Shown: positions 1 through 12,239 of the stretch, piece after piece
Numbering within the stretch: the first letter of the stretch is position 1
Layout of the letters: every line of letters starts with the position of its first letter
From: Paracyclopina nana
Taxonomy: Eukaryota > Arthropoda > Copepoda > Cyclopoida > Cyclopettidae
Direction: 5' to 3'
Length of the DNA: 64,000 nucleotides
Assembly: GCA_019096065.1 (NCBI GenBank)
Contig: JAGUCH010000001.1
Coordinates: forward strand, 186,001 to 250,000
Notes under the pieces: model-generated
The model's input: only the letters and a program-made list of their open reading frames with translations
Told to the model about the DNA's origin: nothing
The model's database searches: none
Program-made: the position numbers and the translations under genes

Positions 1-3000
1 CATCAGTGAAAATCCCTTGGAAAGGTCCTACAAGCCAGCCATTTTAAGGCACTTACCAGAAGTAGGCAACTCATGGCAGAACTACAATCCGGAAGCCATT
101 TCGCGACTCATCTTACCGAATGGCCTTCGCTTTTGCACCGACAAGGAAATCGACAACCTGAAGCCAAAGTCCCACTCCTTTGTCCTCACCAAGGAGGATG
201 GGGAAAAGTCCTATGGAGTCAGCCTCATTTTCTATGAAGAAGTCAAGGACATCAACATTTGTCATGCCATTCACACGCTCCAAAAGATGTACACAACCGA
301 AGTCGAGGTCATCGGAGGGGCCTCGAGTATTCGCAGGAATTCCCGAATGCAGGACAAGAGGCCACGGTCAGCTCAGAAACCTAGCACCGAAAGGTCAAGG
401 TCACTACCGAGGCATTACCAGCAGTCGAGATTGTCTTCCTCGACAATGGACTTGTCGGATGCTTCGTACGACTACAGGAAATCCGTCCTTTATGTCACCA
501 AGGCCATCGCACTGATCCTTTCGCAGCCATTGGTCTTTGCGGCCGACAAAGTGCTGACCTCCATGCACCGGTATGTGAGCAAGAGCGACTTTGACCTTCA
601 ACTCCTTGAGGGCCTGGTGTTCAATTTGATCTATGATATTCCCTTGCCGAGTCCCGGACGGTCAGTCAAGTTCTGGAGCCTCGGTGAGGTTGTCCTCCTA
701 TCCATGCCAAAGGTACTACTTCAAGTCATGTCTATATTGCTTTTTTATCATCATAGTTGTCTGGATCATGTACAGGTACCAATCGAGCTTCCGCTGTTGG
801 ATTACAACCTGCTGGAGTTTTTCGACATGCTCGGAGTGGAGAATGCTGTCAAATTGATGGTGATAGTACTTCTGGAGCATCAAGTCATGGTCTACTCATC
901 CGACTTGGACAAGTTGATGCTGGTTTGCGAGGCGGTCACCAACTTGATGTACCCCTTCAAATGGCCTCATGTCTATGTGCCAATTTTGCCCCCAAGTCTC
1001 GAAAACTTCCTCGATGCTCCAGTCCCCTACATCATGGGTCTCCTCAGGCCAACGCATGACCTCGAACTGCACAAGCGGGGCACTGTGGGAATCCTGGATG
1101 TTGACCATGGTATGCTGCTACATCATTTGCTTCTCTAAGTTCTACTTTAGTATCTTAAAGGTGAGCTTGAGCTACCTGAGGAGCTGCCCGAGTTCCCCTA
1201 CGAGGCTGAGTTTATTCGTGAAATCGAAGAGGCCATTCTCCACTATGGTGGCCGCGAAGGAGCCAAGATCCTCAAGGAGCATGCGATTGAGCAGCGAGAG
1301 AACCTCGAGTCCTCGCTGAACCAAAACCTTTCTGCCACCCCATCATCGAGGCAGGCCACCGCCAAGAAGTTTGGCTCCAGGGAAGACATCCTGGATGACA
1401 GCCTCGATACCATGGAACAACTCAATCAGATGATCTCAAAGTTTGAGAGCTTAAGTCATGCCAAAAAGGCCAATAATAATAACAACTCGAGTCAAGACCG
1501 GCTGAGGCTGAACAATGCTATTCGCGAGGTGTTTGTCAACCGCTTTGCTCACATGTTTCTGTCCTACGAGCACTTCATCATTGTCCATCACGACCTCAAG
1601 GAAGATGATGACCTCACCCCTGCCGAGTCTGATAGCAACACGCAAAACTTTGACAAGATCAGCTTCTTGTCGGATCAGAACCATGCACACCTCCCCTTCT
1701 TGTCGAGCTTTCTCGAGACCCAAACATTCTCCACCTTCATCGATGAGGCCATCGATAAAGTGTCCTCTGATGTGATCACCGAGGACTCGTTCGACCATAG
1801 GCTCAAAGACATTCGTGACAAGTTTGGAGAGAGCCTGGTGCGAACACCAACCTACACCCCCTGCGAGAACATCAAGGTCACGGATGACCTAGTGGTCTCA
1901 CGACTAACTAGAATTGAGCTAACTGTCACCCCACAAAAGGCATCTGGATCCAACAGCTATGGCCTGTCTGGCATCTTCCCCCTTCTTGAGCCTCACAAGT
2001 TCAAGGCGAAGGCTCACGAGACTGACAAGAAGGCCATGTTTGTGAGGGGCGACCGAACGTCAAAGTCGATAGAGTCTGCAGCGCTTGTCGCCTCAACCAA
2101 CTCCAAGATCCACCTGTTGAATGCCTCCCCAGCCTCCATAGCAGAGACCAATTGGAACTTTGTCAATCAGCTCTTGCGCGAGGCCAAGGGGAAAACCAAG
2201 CGCATTCTCCTTGAGAAGTTGGGCTCAGAGGCTGTCGAATGGGGCCATGGAGACACCATGGTCTTCAACGGTATGAACATAAACTCTATAAACTCTAACC
2301 AAATGTACACTTTGATTTGGATTTACAGGCAGCGAAGAGAACATGCTGGTTGCTTCGATTTGCGACCTCTGCGAAAGAATCTGGTCGCATGGGCTGCAAA
2401 GTCAGCAGCGGAAGTCTGCCCTGTGGCATTACCTCTACAAGTTTGGTCGGATCAATGAGAAGCTTCTCAAGTTTAAAGGCACTCTAGGCGTCCAGGCCTA
2501 CTGCGTTCCCTTGATCAGCTCCAAGCCGTACATTCTGCCCGATCACTCGAGGCCAATTCAAGTCGTGATTGACCCGAAGACGAGGACAGGCTCTTTCGAT
2601 TCTGAGCTGATGGCAGTCATGCACAATGTGGCCACGATGCATGAGATCAAGACCGAGATTGGGTATGCTCGGGCTTGGATCCGGCTCTCGCTTGAGCGCA
2701 AAAAGCTCTCCAATTACCTCCATGTCCTAGTCAATGACAGCAATCTCCTCAAGAATCTCTACAAAAGGTGTATTTGTATCCCTGATGTATCCTCTGGTAT
2801 GTAAGTCAGAAGGGTTTTTTATTTGTAGGTATGCATTTCTGCGGTGTGAAGACGAAAGGGAGCAATGCCTGCACTACTTGCAGACCTTGAACACTGTGGA
2901 TTTCTCATGCTTCACCAACGCCTACAGCAAGTCCAGCATCCTGTACCAGGTGCTCATCTTTCCTAGCCAGAAGAGTGCAGGTGCTGGGGTCACCTCCGCG

Positions 3001-4364
3001 AATGTCTGGCTCCATGTCGTTGGATCTCTGGCTGATACGGCCTTGCTGAGGCTGCCACGAGGGGTCATCCACTTTAGCTTTTGGGCCAAGAACCTGGGCA
3101 TCATCACCAGCCTGAGGCTTGGCCACGACAATGCGGGCAACAATCCCAACTGGCTGGTCGAGCATGTGGTCATCAAGAACGAGTTTACGGGCCAAGCGTA
3201 CAAGTTTGCCTGTGGTCGATGGCTTGGCACCAGCATTGACGATGGATCCACAGAAAGGTACTTAATTCAAGGCTTCTTGATGCTTTCAACATGCTTTTCT
3301 CACATAGGTATATGGTGGGCTACCCCGTGACCAGCGACACATCGATAGCTTCTTTGGTGACCACCTGCGCCACCTCTCCCGACTACACCTGCCCTGTGAC
3401 CCAGCTCAAGTCGACTTCGAATCGCGAAGCGGACGCTGAACTTATGGCTGAGGAAGTTGTGGAACTTCAGACGATGCTTGGCGATGCCATCAACAAGATT
3501 GTCAAGTTCCACCACAAAAGTCTCAACGAGAAGCTCAGCTTCGCTCACCTGATGTGCGGCCAATTCGGTCTGGTCCATGCAATGCTCTACATCTTCTCCT
3601 ATGGCTACAAATCGGCCCGGTTGTTCGGACGGAACCTTTCCGTGTGGGACTTTTTCCTCAAAGTGACCATGGACTTTAACCAGTCCCTGCCCCATCTGTA
3701 CCAGCAGGTGAGACACCGAACCCTCTTGCATCTGTCCCAAGCTTTGTGAATGCTTTTTTAATTGCAGCCAACCAACAACCAAAACTCCCCGCAAGCTTCA
3801 CCAGCACGAAAAGGCTTGTACAACACTCTGGAATCTCCCAAGCGGTCCTTTGGCCAAGGCTTGTCGATGTCGACCCTACTGGAGTCACCGAAGCGGAGCT
3901 TCAACAACATACCCCAGGGAGCCACCTTGTCGAGGTCCAACCAATTCCGGAGGTATGATAATTCTTTTGATCCTAATCAAACACCTACTAATGACAAGTT
4001 GACCAGGATGTACACGAGGCTCATCACCAGAATCGAAACGACTTGTCCACGCCTGGGCAAAGACGACAAGTTCCAGCTCTTCATCTGTCTGGCTGTCCAT
4101 GACCGCTTACTGGGCAGGATTGTCACCGACTTGACCAAAGCTGTGGCAGCCCAGCAGGTATATGCTTGCATTGTTTGTTGTTTGCTTCTCATCTAATTGG
4201 ACTTATGCTAGCTGTTTGAGGAGCATGCTTTTCTTCGCGACCCCAACCTCACCGCTTTCCTGTCTCATATCCTGAAAGCGCTTGAAGACATCAGTGTTCC
4301 CGTGGATCCGGCCATGAAGAAAACACTGGAACAGCACCAGATATTCTCAGCTGCAACTTCATAG
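1..4364 (+). CDS. DENND5: DENND5A/B-type Rab guanine-nucleotide exchange factor, 3' part (8 exons in window)
   Basis: The exons read 2-712, 776-1109, 1161-2270, 2329-2767, 2829-3257, 3308-3707, 3768-4157 and 4212-4364. Every intron is 50-63 bp with GT..AG ends, and the joined frame gives about 1321 residues ending at TAG 4362-4364. The start lies before the window, so roughly the first 100 residues are missing. Domain order matches DENND5 (Rab6-interacting protein 1): the uDENN tail with the RSYKPA segment; cDENN from about residue 160, with HVYVPILPPSLENFLDAPVP; dDENN around 450-530, with REVFVNRF and FDKISFLSDQ; RUN1 from about 680, with CDLCERIWSHGLQ; a PLAT domain around 885-1000, with YKFACGRWLGTSIDDGS; and RUN2 to the C-terminus. 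Family members activate Rab39-type GTPases and bind Rab6 on Golgi and endosomal membranes. That function is known for the family and only inferred here. The order DENN-RUN-PLAT-RUN is specific to DENND5, so the call is firm. The A versus B paralogue is not decidable and probably predates the vertebrate split. Confidence 0.95.
713..775 (+). other. 63-bp frame-preserving intron in DENND5
   Basis: This interval begins GTACTA and ends TACAG, and removing it restores the conserved DENN segment (MPK joined to VPIELPLLDY). It is exactly 21 codons long and has no in-frame stop, so an unspliced transcript would keep the reading frame and add a mostly hydrophobic 21-residue insert. I treat it as an intron because the insert has no counterpart in the family and its composition is unlike the flanking exons. 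Confidence 0.75.
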
Positions 4365-4463
4365 ATCTCTTTTAATGGTGTCAGACTATCATGATTGTTT
4401 GTGTGTCTTTTGGTTCTAGTCGACAAATGTATTTTAAATCTTCAAAGCGTATTTAGGCGTAGC

Positions 4464-4469
4464 AATAAA
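4464..4469 (+). promoter_or_regulatory. poly(A) signal AATAAA of the DENND5 gene
   Basis: A canonical AATAAA lies 100 bp after the DENND5 stop and 41 bp before the stop codon of the convergent FHIP1 gene. It is the only canonical signal on the + strand in the 145-bp gap. Confidence 0.6.
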
Positions 4470-4509
4470 CTACCAACAGGCCAAAAATGATAAGTTAAGA
4501 TAGTGTCTT

Positions 4510-7500
4510 TTAATCTCTAGGTTGAATAATGATGGCACTAGTAGTAGTATGGTCCGCTTTGTCCAAGGCCATGCCAAGGTTGAAAGCGGTCTCTTTCATC
4601 AACACCGATTGCTCTTGAGCGATTGCGGCCAATTCCTGCAGCCATTCCTCAAGAATTATGGCAGCCATTGCATACTTCCCCACCTCGGAATTAGAGTCCA
4701 GCTCAGAACTGTTGGTTGGGGACGATGAAGACGAGGACTTCTTGGTGATTGAGCTTTTGAACATCGAAGAAAAGGCTGCAGTGAACGAGTTCTTCGCACT
4801 CCTCCCAGCCTCATTGCCTATGTCAAGATAGCATTGTACTTAACAATTTAAAGCTTTGGAATGAAATGGAAAGTACCTAGATTGGTAATGGTTGAGATCA
4901 TGGACGCGTTGGAGCCTCGTCTTTTGCTCATCTTCATTCGGTCGTTGAGGAACTTCCTGGTTGCTAACATTGCCTCATCTGACCCAGCCAAAGTGGGCAT
5001 AATGTTGTCCAGTTTCTGCCGAAGGCTTGCGATGGCATTGTACAGTCCTCTCACCGAAGGCTGGAGAACAATGTCGGGATGAAGTAGGACCGCCCTCAGC
5101 AGAGGCTGTGGATACGAGGCCAGTTGGCTGATGACTGAGGTCACCAGCAAGTTCATTGGCAAAGAATTGACAGGCATCAATTCCACCTTCTCAAAGAGGG
5201 CATCTAGGAAAGGCCCTAGGGAGCTTATGGAATGGTCCACATCGCTGTCTTTTATTGCATCTATGAGGTCCACCTGCGAAGAGCTCGTTGACCAACTTGA
5301 TAGACTGTCTTTTTTTGCCTGCAACAAAGGAGAGAACTTCTTGGTCATTTGCAGGAATCATCAATAGCATCTTAACGTACAATGTCTTTTCGATTACGGT
5401 CTGGCTTGTCAAGCGACATCAGGCTCCAGAACTCTTGGTCTTCTTCTTCGGTCAGCGATAAAGGGCCATTATCATACTTATCACATTCAGTATTGTTATT
5501 CGATATGGAGGCCCCTGATGGGTTGAGGCCATCATAGTCATAGAGCCAGCAACGGGTGGCCTCAAACCTGTCGCGAACAGCCTTGCGAGCATCGACTAGA
5601 TAGGGCTGGAAGTCATCCGGAAAGGCTTCGCTGGCAGAGTCGATGATCAGACCATCTTCAGTTGAAGGGCGCCCAAGACCAACCAGGAAGGTGGGTAATT
5701 GTGGTGTGGTTGAGGGACAGTGGCTCTTTCGTGCCTCCTGGCAACAGATGGGAGTCATTTGGAGCAGCTTCTCAGCAGTCCTGCCATGGATGTCAGGATT
5801 CCGGATCAAGGCCCGTTGACTGGGCAGGAATACACTTTGCGGAATCAAGTGTCGAAACACGAGCCAGAGCATCACATCTTCGCAATTGAGGCCGATGAGT
5901 GTTTCAAAGAAGGACAGGGTTACCATAGAGAGCTAGTGAACATAGTTTTAAAAAAGTGAACCCCATCATGCTACTTAGATGTAGTAGTACCTGTCCTTGG
6001 TAGGAAAGGCGGTGAACCATGATGTCGATGATGGGTTGACCAGCGTTGTCATGATTGTCCACAAAGATGAAGCGAAGGAAAACTGCCAGCAGCTTGGGCT
6101 CATTGATTCTTCGCAGGAACAGTTCCACATAAGCTGTCGAGCACACCAGCTCAGACTCCAATGTCTACAAAACAAGTCATGTTTATTAAGTTAACATCAA
6201 TGAGTGTTCAATGTTAGGAATCATTTGTCTCTGCGTCATCAAGGATAAGCGACTAACCGTTCTAATATGAATGCCCTGAGACAAAGTGGTGGTTGGCCTA
6301 TAGATACATTCCTGATTTTTTAAAAGTGAAACTGATTTGAAAGTTCATTTGTTCCATGACTACCTGAGTTAATGCAGGGCCCAACACTGGCACCAAGAAG
6401 CCCATGTAGATGAGGCCAATGAGGTTGTTCTTGATGGCAGGATGCGCAACTTGAATGACAGCATCACAGAAGTCCAGAGTGGACAGGAATAGTTGCACAT
6501 CCGGAGGAAGAACGGTCAAGTCGACATTTGAAAGACGATACCATGTGGGATGGGTGAACATTTGGTGGTGGGTGTCAAGCCGCCTGGGCAACCTTGAATA
6601 AAGACCGCTCAAACCAGTGGCCAAATGCTGCAAAGAAGGAACTTCTTGAAGCCATGACGATGCCTGAGTAGTGAGAAGTGGCTTACATGACAAAAGTCTG
6701 TAGACTTGGCGATGAACTCCCCAATGCCATCGTGCCTCTCCGAAAGGGCCATACACAGAAGTAAGGCGTCGCGGGCTTGGCCCCCGACATGGCCTTCGTG
6801 ATGGAGAAAGCGACACAGAATGTCGAAGATTGCAAACTTCCCATGGGTAAAGAACACTTCCAAGAGGTCCAAGTTGTCTTGCAGCCTCGAGCAAAGTTGG
6901 CTGAGCAGCATGACAAGGCGAGACTTGGACTCTTCGCTGATGACGGCCTCATCCGGTTGGTTCGCGACTTCATTGAGCAGCTCAATGAGAGGCCTTTCGA
7001 GAGTGTAATTGAGTGACTGAAATGCCCAACAAGACCCCAACACCAAATTAACTACATAGTGCACAAGTGTGACAGGATCAAGTCAGTCAGAAAGCGTATC
7101 TTAAAAAGTGTCGGTTTCGAGGGACTCCTACCCTTGGATCGACAACGGATCGTCCGTGGATAGACTACGACAAACCGGCCTTGCATCGACAAAACGTATC
7201 ATCCCTGGATCGACTACTACTACGGACAGTCCCCAGATCCACGAGACAGATCATCCTTGGATCAACTGTCTGAAGACGCAGTCCATGGATAGACCAGGAC
7301 TGAAATGTATTTGGTTAGACAAGAAAAACGAACTGTACTTGGGTCGACAAGACGAACCGTCCTTGGATTGACAATGAGAACATACAGTCCTTGGATAGAA
7401 CAACAGTTTTTGTTGAATTCTAACATTGTACAGTACTTTCTAGCTGTCGATCCAAGTACGATCCGTTTTTCGATGCAGGGACAGTCAGTTGTGTCAGTCT

Positions 7501-8255
7501 ATCCAGTTCGTTCTAGTTGACCCAGGTCCTGTTAAGTCATAGTAGTCGATCCAAGGACTATCCGTTTCTTTGATCCACGGACTGTTTGTCTTCACAGTCG
7601 ATCCAAGGACAATCCGTCTCGTCGATCCAGGGACTATGAGTTCTGCCAGTCTATCCAGGGGCGATCCGTTGCAGTCTATCCAAGGACAGTATGTCCTAGT
7701 CGATCCAAGTACGGCCGCCCTTTTCGAGTCTGGGGCATTTGAGTCACTCTTCCCTGAGGAAAGGCTGATGACTGAGCAGACTGGACAGGCCTTGGGCCAA
7801 GAGGACCTCGTACAGCCTGAGCTGTTCGAGGCGTAACGTGTCCTGCTGTTCGACATTGATGGGCATCCTCGAGGCTGCGAGGACATGCGACAAAATGTTT
7901 TCGGAGAGCAGGATGTCCAGGCAGGGATGGAGGCTCATCGAGCTGGGCTCCGAGCCAAGGCTGTCCAACCTCAAGGCGCCTGCATTGTCATCCAAGGTAG
8001 AGAGCTCCAGAGTGAGGATGGCAGTCAGTTGGTTGAGCAGGTTGATGATTGCCACCACATCATCATTGGTTGGCACGTTGTGCTGCAGCAAATGAGAACA
8101 TGAAAAGATCCACTTGAACTGATGACAAGACTTACGCAGTGGATAATCTCCTTGAGCTGCTGCCAATGTTTCTCAAAGGTTTCAGCCAAGATTTCCTGGC
8201 TGCTGAGGTTGGGGGCGGCCATTTTGCTGGTGCGGCTGCTCCAAAATCGGCTCAT
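4510..8255 (-). CDS. FHIP1: FHIP1 (FAM160A-type FTS-Hook-interacting protein), complete, 8 exons
   Basis: The exons on the - strand read 8255-8136, 8082-7748, 6993-6687, 6627-6364, 6164-5991, 5932-5381, 5318-4877 and 4817-4510. They sum to 2502 nt (833 residues) with consistent phases, and stop at TAA 4512-4510. The start ATG at 8255 gives MSRFWSS, then an ETFEKHWQQLKEI segment typical of the family's N-terminus. Other family signatures are LRLEQLRLYEVLL, LATGLSGLYSRLP, STAYVELFLRRI, TLIGLNCEDVMLWLVFRHLI, ISQLASYPQPLLRAVLL and, near residue 780, AAIILEEWLQELAAIAQE. FHIP proteins join FTS/AKTIP and Hook adaptors in the FHF complex, which couples dynein to Rab5-type endosomes; this is family knowledge. 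The exon 2/3 join uses donor GA|GTGACT and acceptor GAAAG|GCC, chosen because it gives the conserved FLREPLIELL. A nearby CAG acceptor at 7013 would break the frame. The last coding exon carries a serine-rich low-complexity stretch. Confidence 0.93.
7125..7720. repeat. degenerate short repeat inside FHIP1 intron 2
   Basis: Intron 2 (6994-7747) is the only long intron of FHIP1. It is filled by some 20 irregular copies of a motif close to TTGGATCGACAA or its reverse complement TCGATCCAAGGAC, separated by about 20-30 bp. Copies in the left part mostly read CTTGGATCGAC; those in the right part mostly read the complement, so the block is roughly a large imperfect palindrome. It leaves open frames on both strands with repeated peptides, which are not coding. 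Confidence 0.75.
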
Positions 8256-8789
8256 TATTTTTATTTCACTCTGATTTGTTTACATTTTCCATTTTGGCGG
8301 AAGAAAAACTGCAATTTGCGCTGAGAAGAGTTTTTCTTCACGTTGTTTACAAAGTTCAGAAATTCAACGTCAAAATTAATCTGTGTAGCGCCTCATCCCA
8401 AAAAGGATGAGGCTGAGCGAGGTGTTCTCTTTTGGAGTAGCGCGCCCATGAAAAAAGCAAAAAGGGCGACCCGAAAATGAAAAAAATAAACAGCAGCTAA
8501 TTTTGCTGGCATACAGACAATTTTGCCAAAATATGTTAAACTTGGATGATTTCAATGATGTGTACTCTGCATCCTTTTTCGGGTCGGCACTAGAAATGAT
8601 GTTATGACCAAAATGTCAAATTGACATTTTTATCATAACATGTGGTAACGCGCATGTGTCCAGCTCCACAAAAATGGCATAACAGTTAAAAACCCACAAA
8701 ACAGAGCGTCACAGATTTGCCGATTGTCTTCACAGTTATAAGCTCTTATTTCATCAGAGCTTTAATTTTTGGGAACTGCATGATTAGGC
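8256..8789. other. intergenic DNA upstream of FHIP1; probable promoter side
   Basis: No open frame of note. The stretch next to the FHIP1 start probably contains its 5' UTR and promoter, but no core element is convincing. It contains a small hairpin (GCCTCATCC..GGATGAGGC, 8390-8413), one half-copy of the dispersed hairpin family at 8424-8443, and a 39-bp palindrome at 8601-8639. Confidence 0.5.
8601..8639. repeat. 39-bp near-perfect palindrome
   Basis: GTTATGA..AAAATGTCAA is followed at once by its inverse, TTGACATTTTT..TCATAAC, with almost no loop. It could be a fused pair of terminal repeats left by an element, or simply a cruciform-prone site. Confidence 0.7.
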
Positions 8790-9554
8790 AATGTCTCAAT
8801 GAAAATGTCTCATAGGGAAATGTCTCATGGTGAATCGCATCATAGTGAATTGTATCACAGGGAAATGTATCATAGTACTTTGTATCATAGGGAAATGTAT
8901 CATAGTACTTTGTATCATAAGGAAATGTATCATAGCGCTTTGTATCATAAGTAAATGTATCATAGTACTTTGTTTCATAAGGAAATGTATCATAGCACTT
9001 TGTATCATAAGTAAATGTATCATAGTACTTTGTTTCATAAGGAAATGTATCATAGCACTTAGTATCATAAGGAAATGTATCATAGTCCTATGTATCGTAG
9101 GGATATGTATCATGGGGAAATGTATCATAGGGAAATGTATCATAAGGAAATGTATCATAAGGAAATGTAGCATAGCACTTTGTATCATAAGGAAATGTAT
9201 CTTAGCATTTTGTATCAAAGGGAAATGTATCATAGTACTTTGTATCATAGGGAAATGTATCAGAGTACTTTGTATCATAAGCAAATGTATAATAGCACTT
9301 GGTATCATAGGGAAATATGTCAGAGTACTTTGTATCATAAGTAAATGTATCATAGCACTTAGTATCATAAGGAAATGTATCATAGTCCTTTGTATCATAG
9401 GGAAATGTATCATGGGGAAATGTATCATAGGGAAATGTATCATAAGGAAATGTATCATAGCACTTTGTATCATAAGGAAAAGTATCATAGCATTTTGTAT
9501 CATAAGGAAATGTATCATAGCATTTTGTATCATAGGGAAATGTATCATAGCATG
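8790..9554. repeat. 15-bp satellite array (TGTATCATAGGGAAA type)
   Basis: About 50 tandem units of 15 bp. Two main variants alternate, TGTATCATARGGAAA and TGTATCATAGYACTT, with higher-order blocks that recur. Because the period is five codons and the unit lacks stops in some frames, both strands carry long open frames of 5-residue repeats. These are arithmetic artefacts. Confidence 0.95.
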
Positions 9555-10158
9555 CACATTGACCTGAAGAAGGTCCTAACCCAAACTCTTTACAACACCC
9601 AAAAAATATACATTTTCTGAAAGCTTATGTTCTTAGGGCTCATTTGGTAGCAATTTAAAAATCCTGGCCTATGGCTTCCCATAGCATAAAATTTTCAGAA
9701 ACGTCTAGCACCTACAGTTTATTATTTTATGAGATTATTAATAGCAGTGACCCCCTCTTAAAAAAGGAGATCTAACTTTTCTTATTTCATAAGCAAGTCT
9801 GTAAAATGCACCCAAACTGAGATATTTGTTGCCAAACTTTTTAAGCAAAATTAATCAAGGTGGCATTAATCAACTTTTAGTATAGCTATATCTCCGTTTT
9901 TGTTCATCCTAGCCATTTTACTATGAAGTAACTTAAGTTTTATTTTTGTATTTTAGTGGGGGTCATTGAAGCTAACTATCCCCAAAAAGTGAGCCGTTTT
10001 TGAGCAAAACGTTTTTAAAATTATTATGTTATTGGAAGCTATAGGCCAGGATTTTTATTTTATCACCAAATGAACCCTTGGGACATAAGCTTTCAGAAAA
10101 TATATAATTTTTGGGTGTTGTAAGTAGTTTGGGTTAGGTCCTTTGCCAAGTCAATGTG
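9555..10158. mobile_element. 604-bp non-autonomous element with about 140-bp inverted repeats, inserted in the 15-bp satellite
   Basis: The ends are CACATTGAC and GTCAATGTG. Inverted arms of about 140 bp (9555-9695 and 10020-10158) match at roughly 85% by eye and include AGCTTATG and CCTGGCCTAT landmarks. The pentamer AGCAT sits at both outer edges (9549-9553 and 10159-10163), a possible target-site duplication. Satellite units resume directly after it. No transposase frame is present. Confidence 0.8.
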
Positions 10159-10225
10159 AGCATTTTGTATCATAAGGAAATGTATCATAGGGAAATGTAT
10201 CATAGCATTTTGTATCATAGGAATA
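10159..10225. repeat. continuation of the 15-bp satellite
   Basis: About four more units of the same 15-bp repeat follow the right end of the inserted element, ending near TCATAGGAATACATAGG. This shows the array was interrupted rather than ended by the element. Confidence 0.9.
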
Positions 10226-12239
10226 CATAGGGGGCAGGGCCTATATGCCCTGATTTTTTTGCTTAGGACAAGCCCCTAAGTGTGCACTGACATGTTTAAG
10301 ATAATAATAAAAAATTTGCCCTTGACTTCACTTCCGCTTGTCGGTTTTATATTCACTACTGTAAAGACATTTTTTTAAAAAAATCTATTTTTGAATCGCT
10401 CCAGGAGCTCCATTAGCAGACATATGATGAATTTTCTTTTTTGTTATGTCAGTTCTAATCTTTGACTTTCATCCAGAGTTGAAAAATCACAAATCCATCC
10501 ACTGATATGGGAGGAAAATGCCCTCAAAGAAGGGTCCGAAAAAGTGAATTTTGACCATTTTTCAACTAGTTTGTTTACATTTTTCAACTTTTTTTCCCTG
10601 ACACCTAGAGACCCCCCTTGGGCCTAGATAATTAGGGTATAGTTGATTTCTGGCCATACCCACACCTCCAGCTAGGCCATTATTCATTTTTGCCTTAATC
10701 TATGCAGCCGTATGCTTACTGCACTACTTGACCACCCAAGAGTGGTCCAGTGGTCATGAACCTTAATTCTCCAACTTGTCACACCATTTCAAGGGGTTTG
10801 GGCCAAAAAACTGATTTTCAAATCCGAAAGCTTGTATCAGGATTGCTTGTGGCTTACAGTCAGAAGCTGTTAAATCATCACTGAAATCCTCAAACTGCCC
10901 CAAATGATTCATGACAAAGAAGTGAGAATCTGAGAGAGTCAATGTATCTTTTTTTTTCCTTACAGTTTTTGCGTTGATTTATGCCAGTCTCTGCTAAGTA
11001 CACTTTTACTTTTCTCCTGCTCTTTGGTGAGCCTTCTATTTTTCCACTAATGTGCTTTCAATGCCAAAACTCATTACGTCTCAAAAAGAAGCCTTTGCAA
11101 GAGTCCTTAGATGTCGTACATTCGTGTGCACAATCCTGAAGGCTTCTGGAATTTAAATCATGCATTAAACACTGCTTTAGCATTTGAAATGGTTATTTTG
11201 TACGCTTTAGTTCTTGATGGTGAAGCTCCACTGACAGAGTCCATAAGCACCAATTCACTTTGGTACATCTCTTGATACAAGCCAGTTGCAAAAGGCCAAA
11301 TTGCCCAAAATTGCAGAATTGCATCGCTGTCCTTCATGGTTGCACGCTAATGATCAACTGTTTGGAAGGACACTAATGATTATTTATTGATGACCCAAAA
11401 TTAAAATCAATTTGGATGTCTAGAGTCAGCCAACCAAATTTTAAAAAATCCAATTTTTATTGCTGGTAAAAAGTTTAATTTTCTTTAAAAGACCCAGTTT
11501 TGCCCAGAATATTAGCTGATTAAGGTCTGTATTTTTGCCTAAGGAATTCCTAAATGTTTGGTGCCAATCTACATAAAATTGGCATGAGCCATAATGATTA
11601 ACTTTTTTCCTAGATAGCTTTCCCTAACTTTGCCCAACCAAAAAGTCTGCAAAATGGAATGTCTTGATCACAAAAACAAAAAAATATAATATTAATTTAG
11701 ACAATTGATCAAAATTTGCCAACATAACAACGTTAAAGAATGATAATTTATATTTGATGTCATAGCATATAAAAGCTATTTTAACACAAGAGCTATTTAC
11801 AGCATTTTGAACATTAGATACTTTAGGATTTCTTCGGTGTAGTTTTATTTCAAATTTTGTCTGCTTCAATTGACTACTTGAAACTGACCTTGCCTAGTAT
11901 TATTAACTGAAAGGACTTATGGCTGGCCCCTTTTTTTGATTGATTGGCTAAAATAGTACGCTATACTTTGCATGCCTAATTTGCAAAAAAAACTGCTTTT
12001 GCTTTCTATTTTCCTCGTCCCAAAATCTCCATAGAAATAAAAATTCGAGGTCTAATGTTTTTGCTTACTTGACATGATAACATTTTGGATCAATGAGCTC
12101 ACTATATTATGAAATTGCCCAAAACTCACTTGAGAATGTTGGGTGTTGGGCAATGAGCACAATTTTAAGCTGAGCACGCTGAGCACACCTTCTGCGCTAA
12201 GCCGTTACATTCATCTGATAGTTTAAGTGCGATTGTTTG
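10226..12239. other. intergenic AT-rich DNA, no gene seen
   Basis: About 2 kb with frequent stops in all frames and no recognisable coding, RNA or repeat structure beyond homopolymer runs. Confidence 0.6.

Noticed and set aside
7494-7886. 130-codon - strand frame overlapping FHIP1 exon 2
   Set aside because: It reads exon 2 in the wrong frame and then the intronic GGATCGAC repeat.
8796-9567. Long open frames on both strands (246 and 253 codons)
   Set aside because: They follow from a 15-bp repeat whose unit lacks stops in those frames; the products are low-complexity 5-residue repeats.
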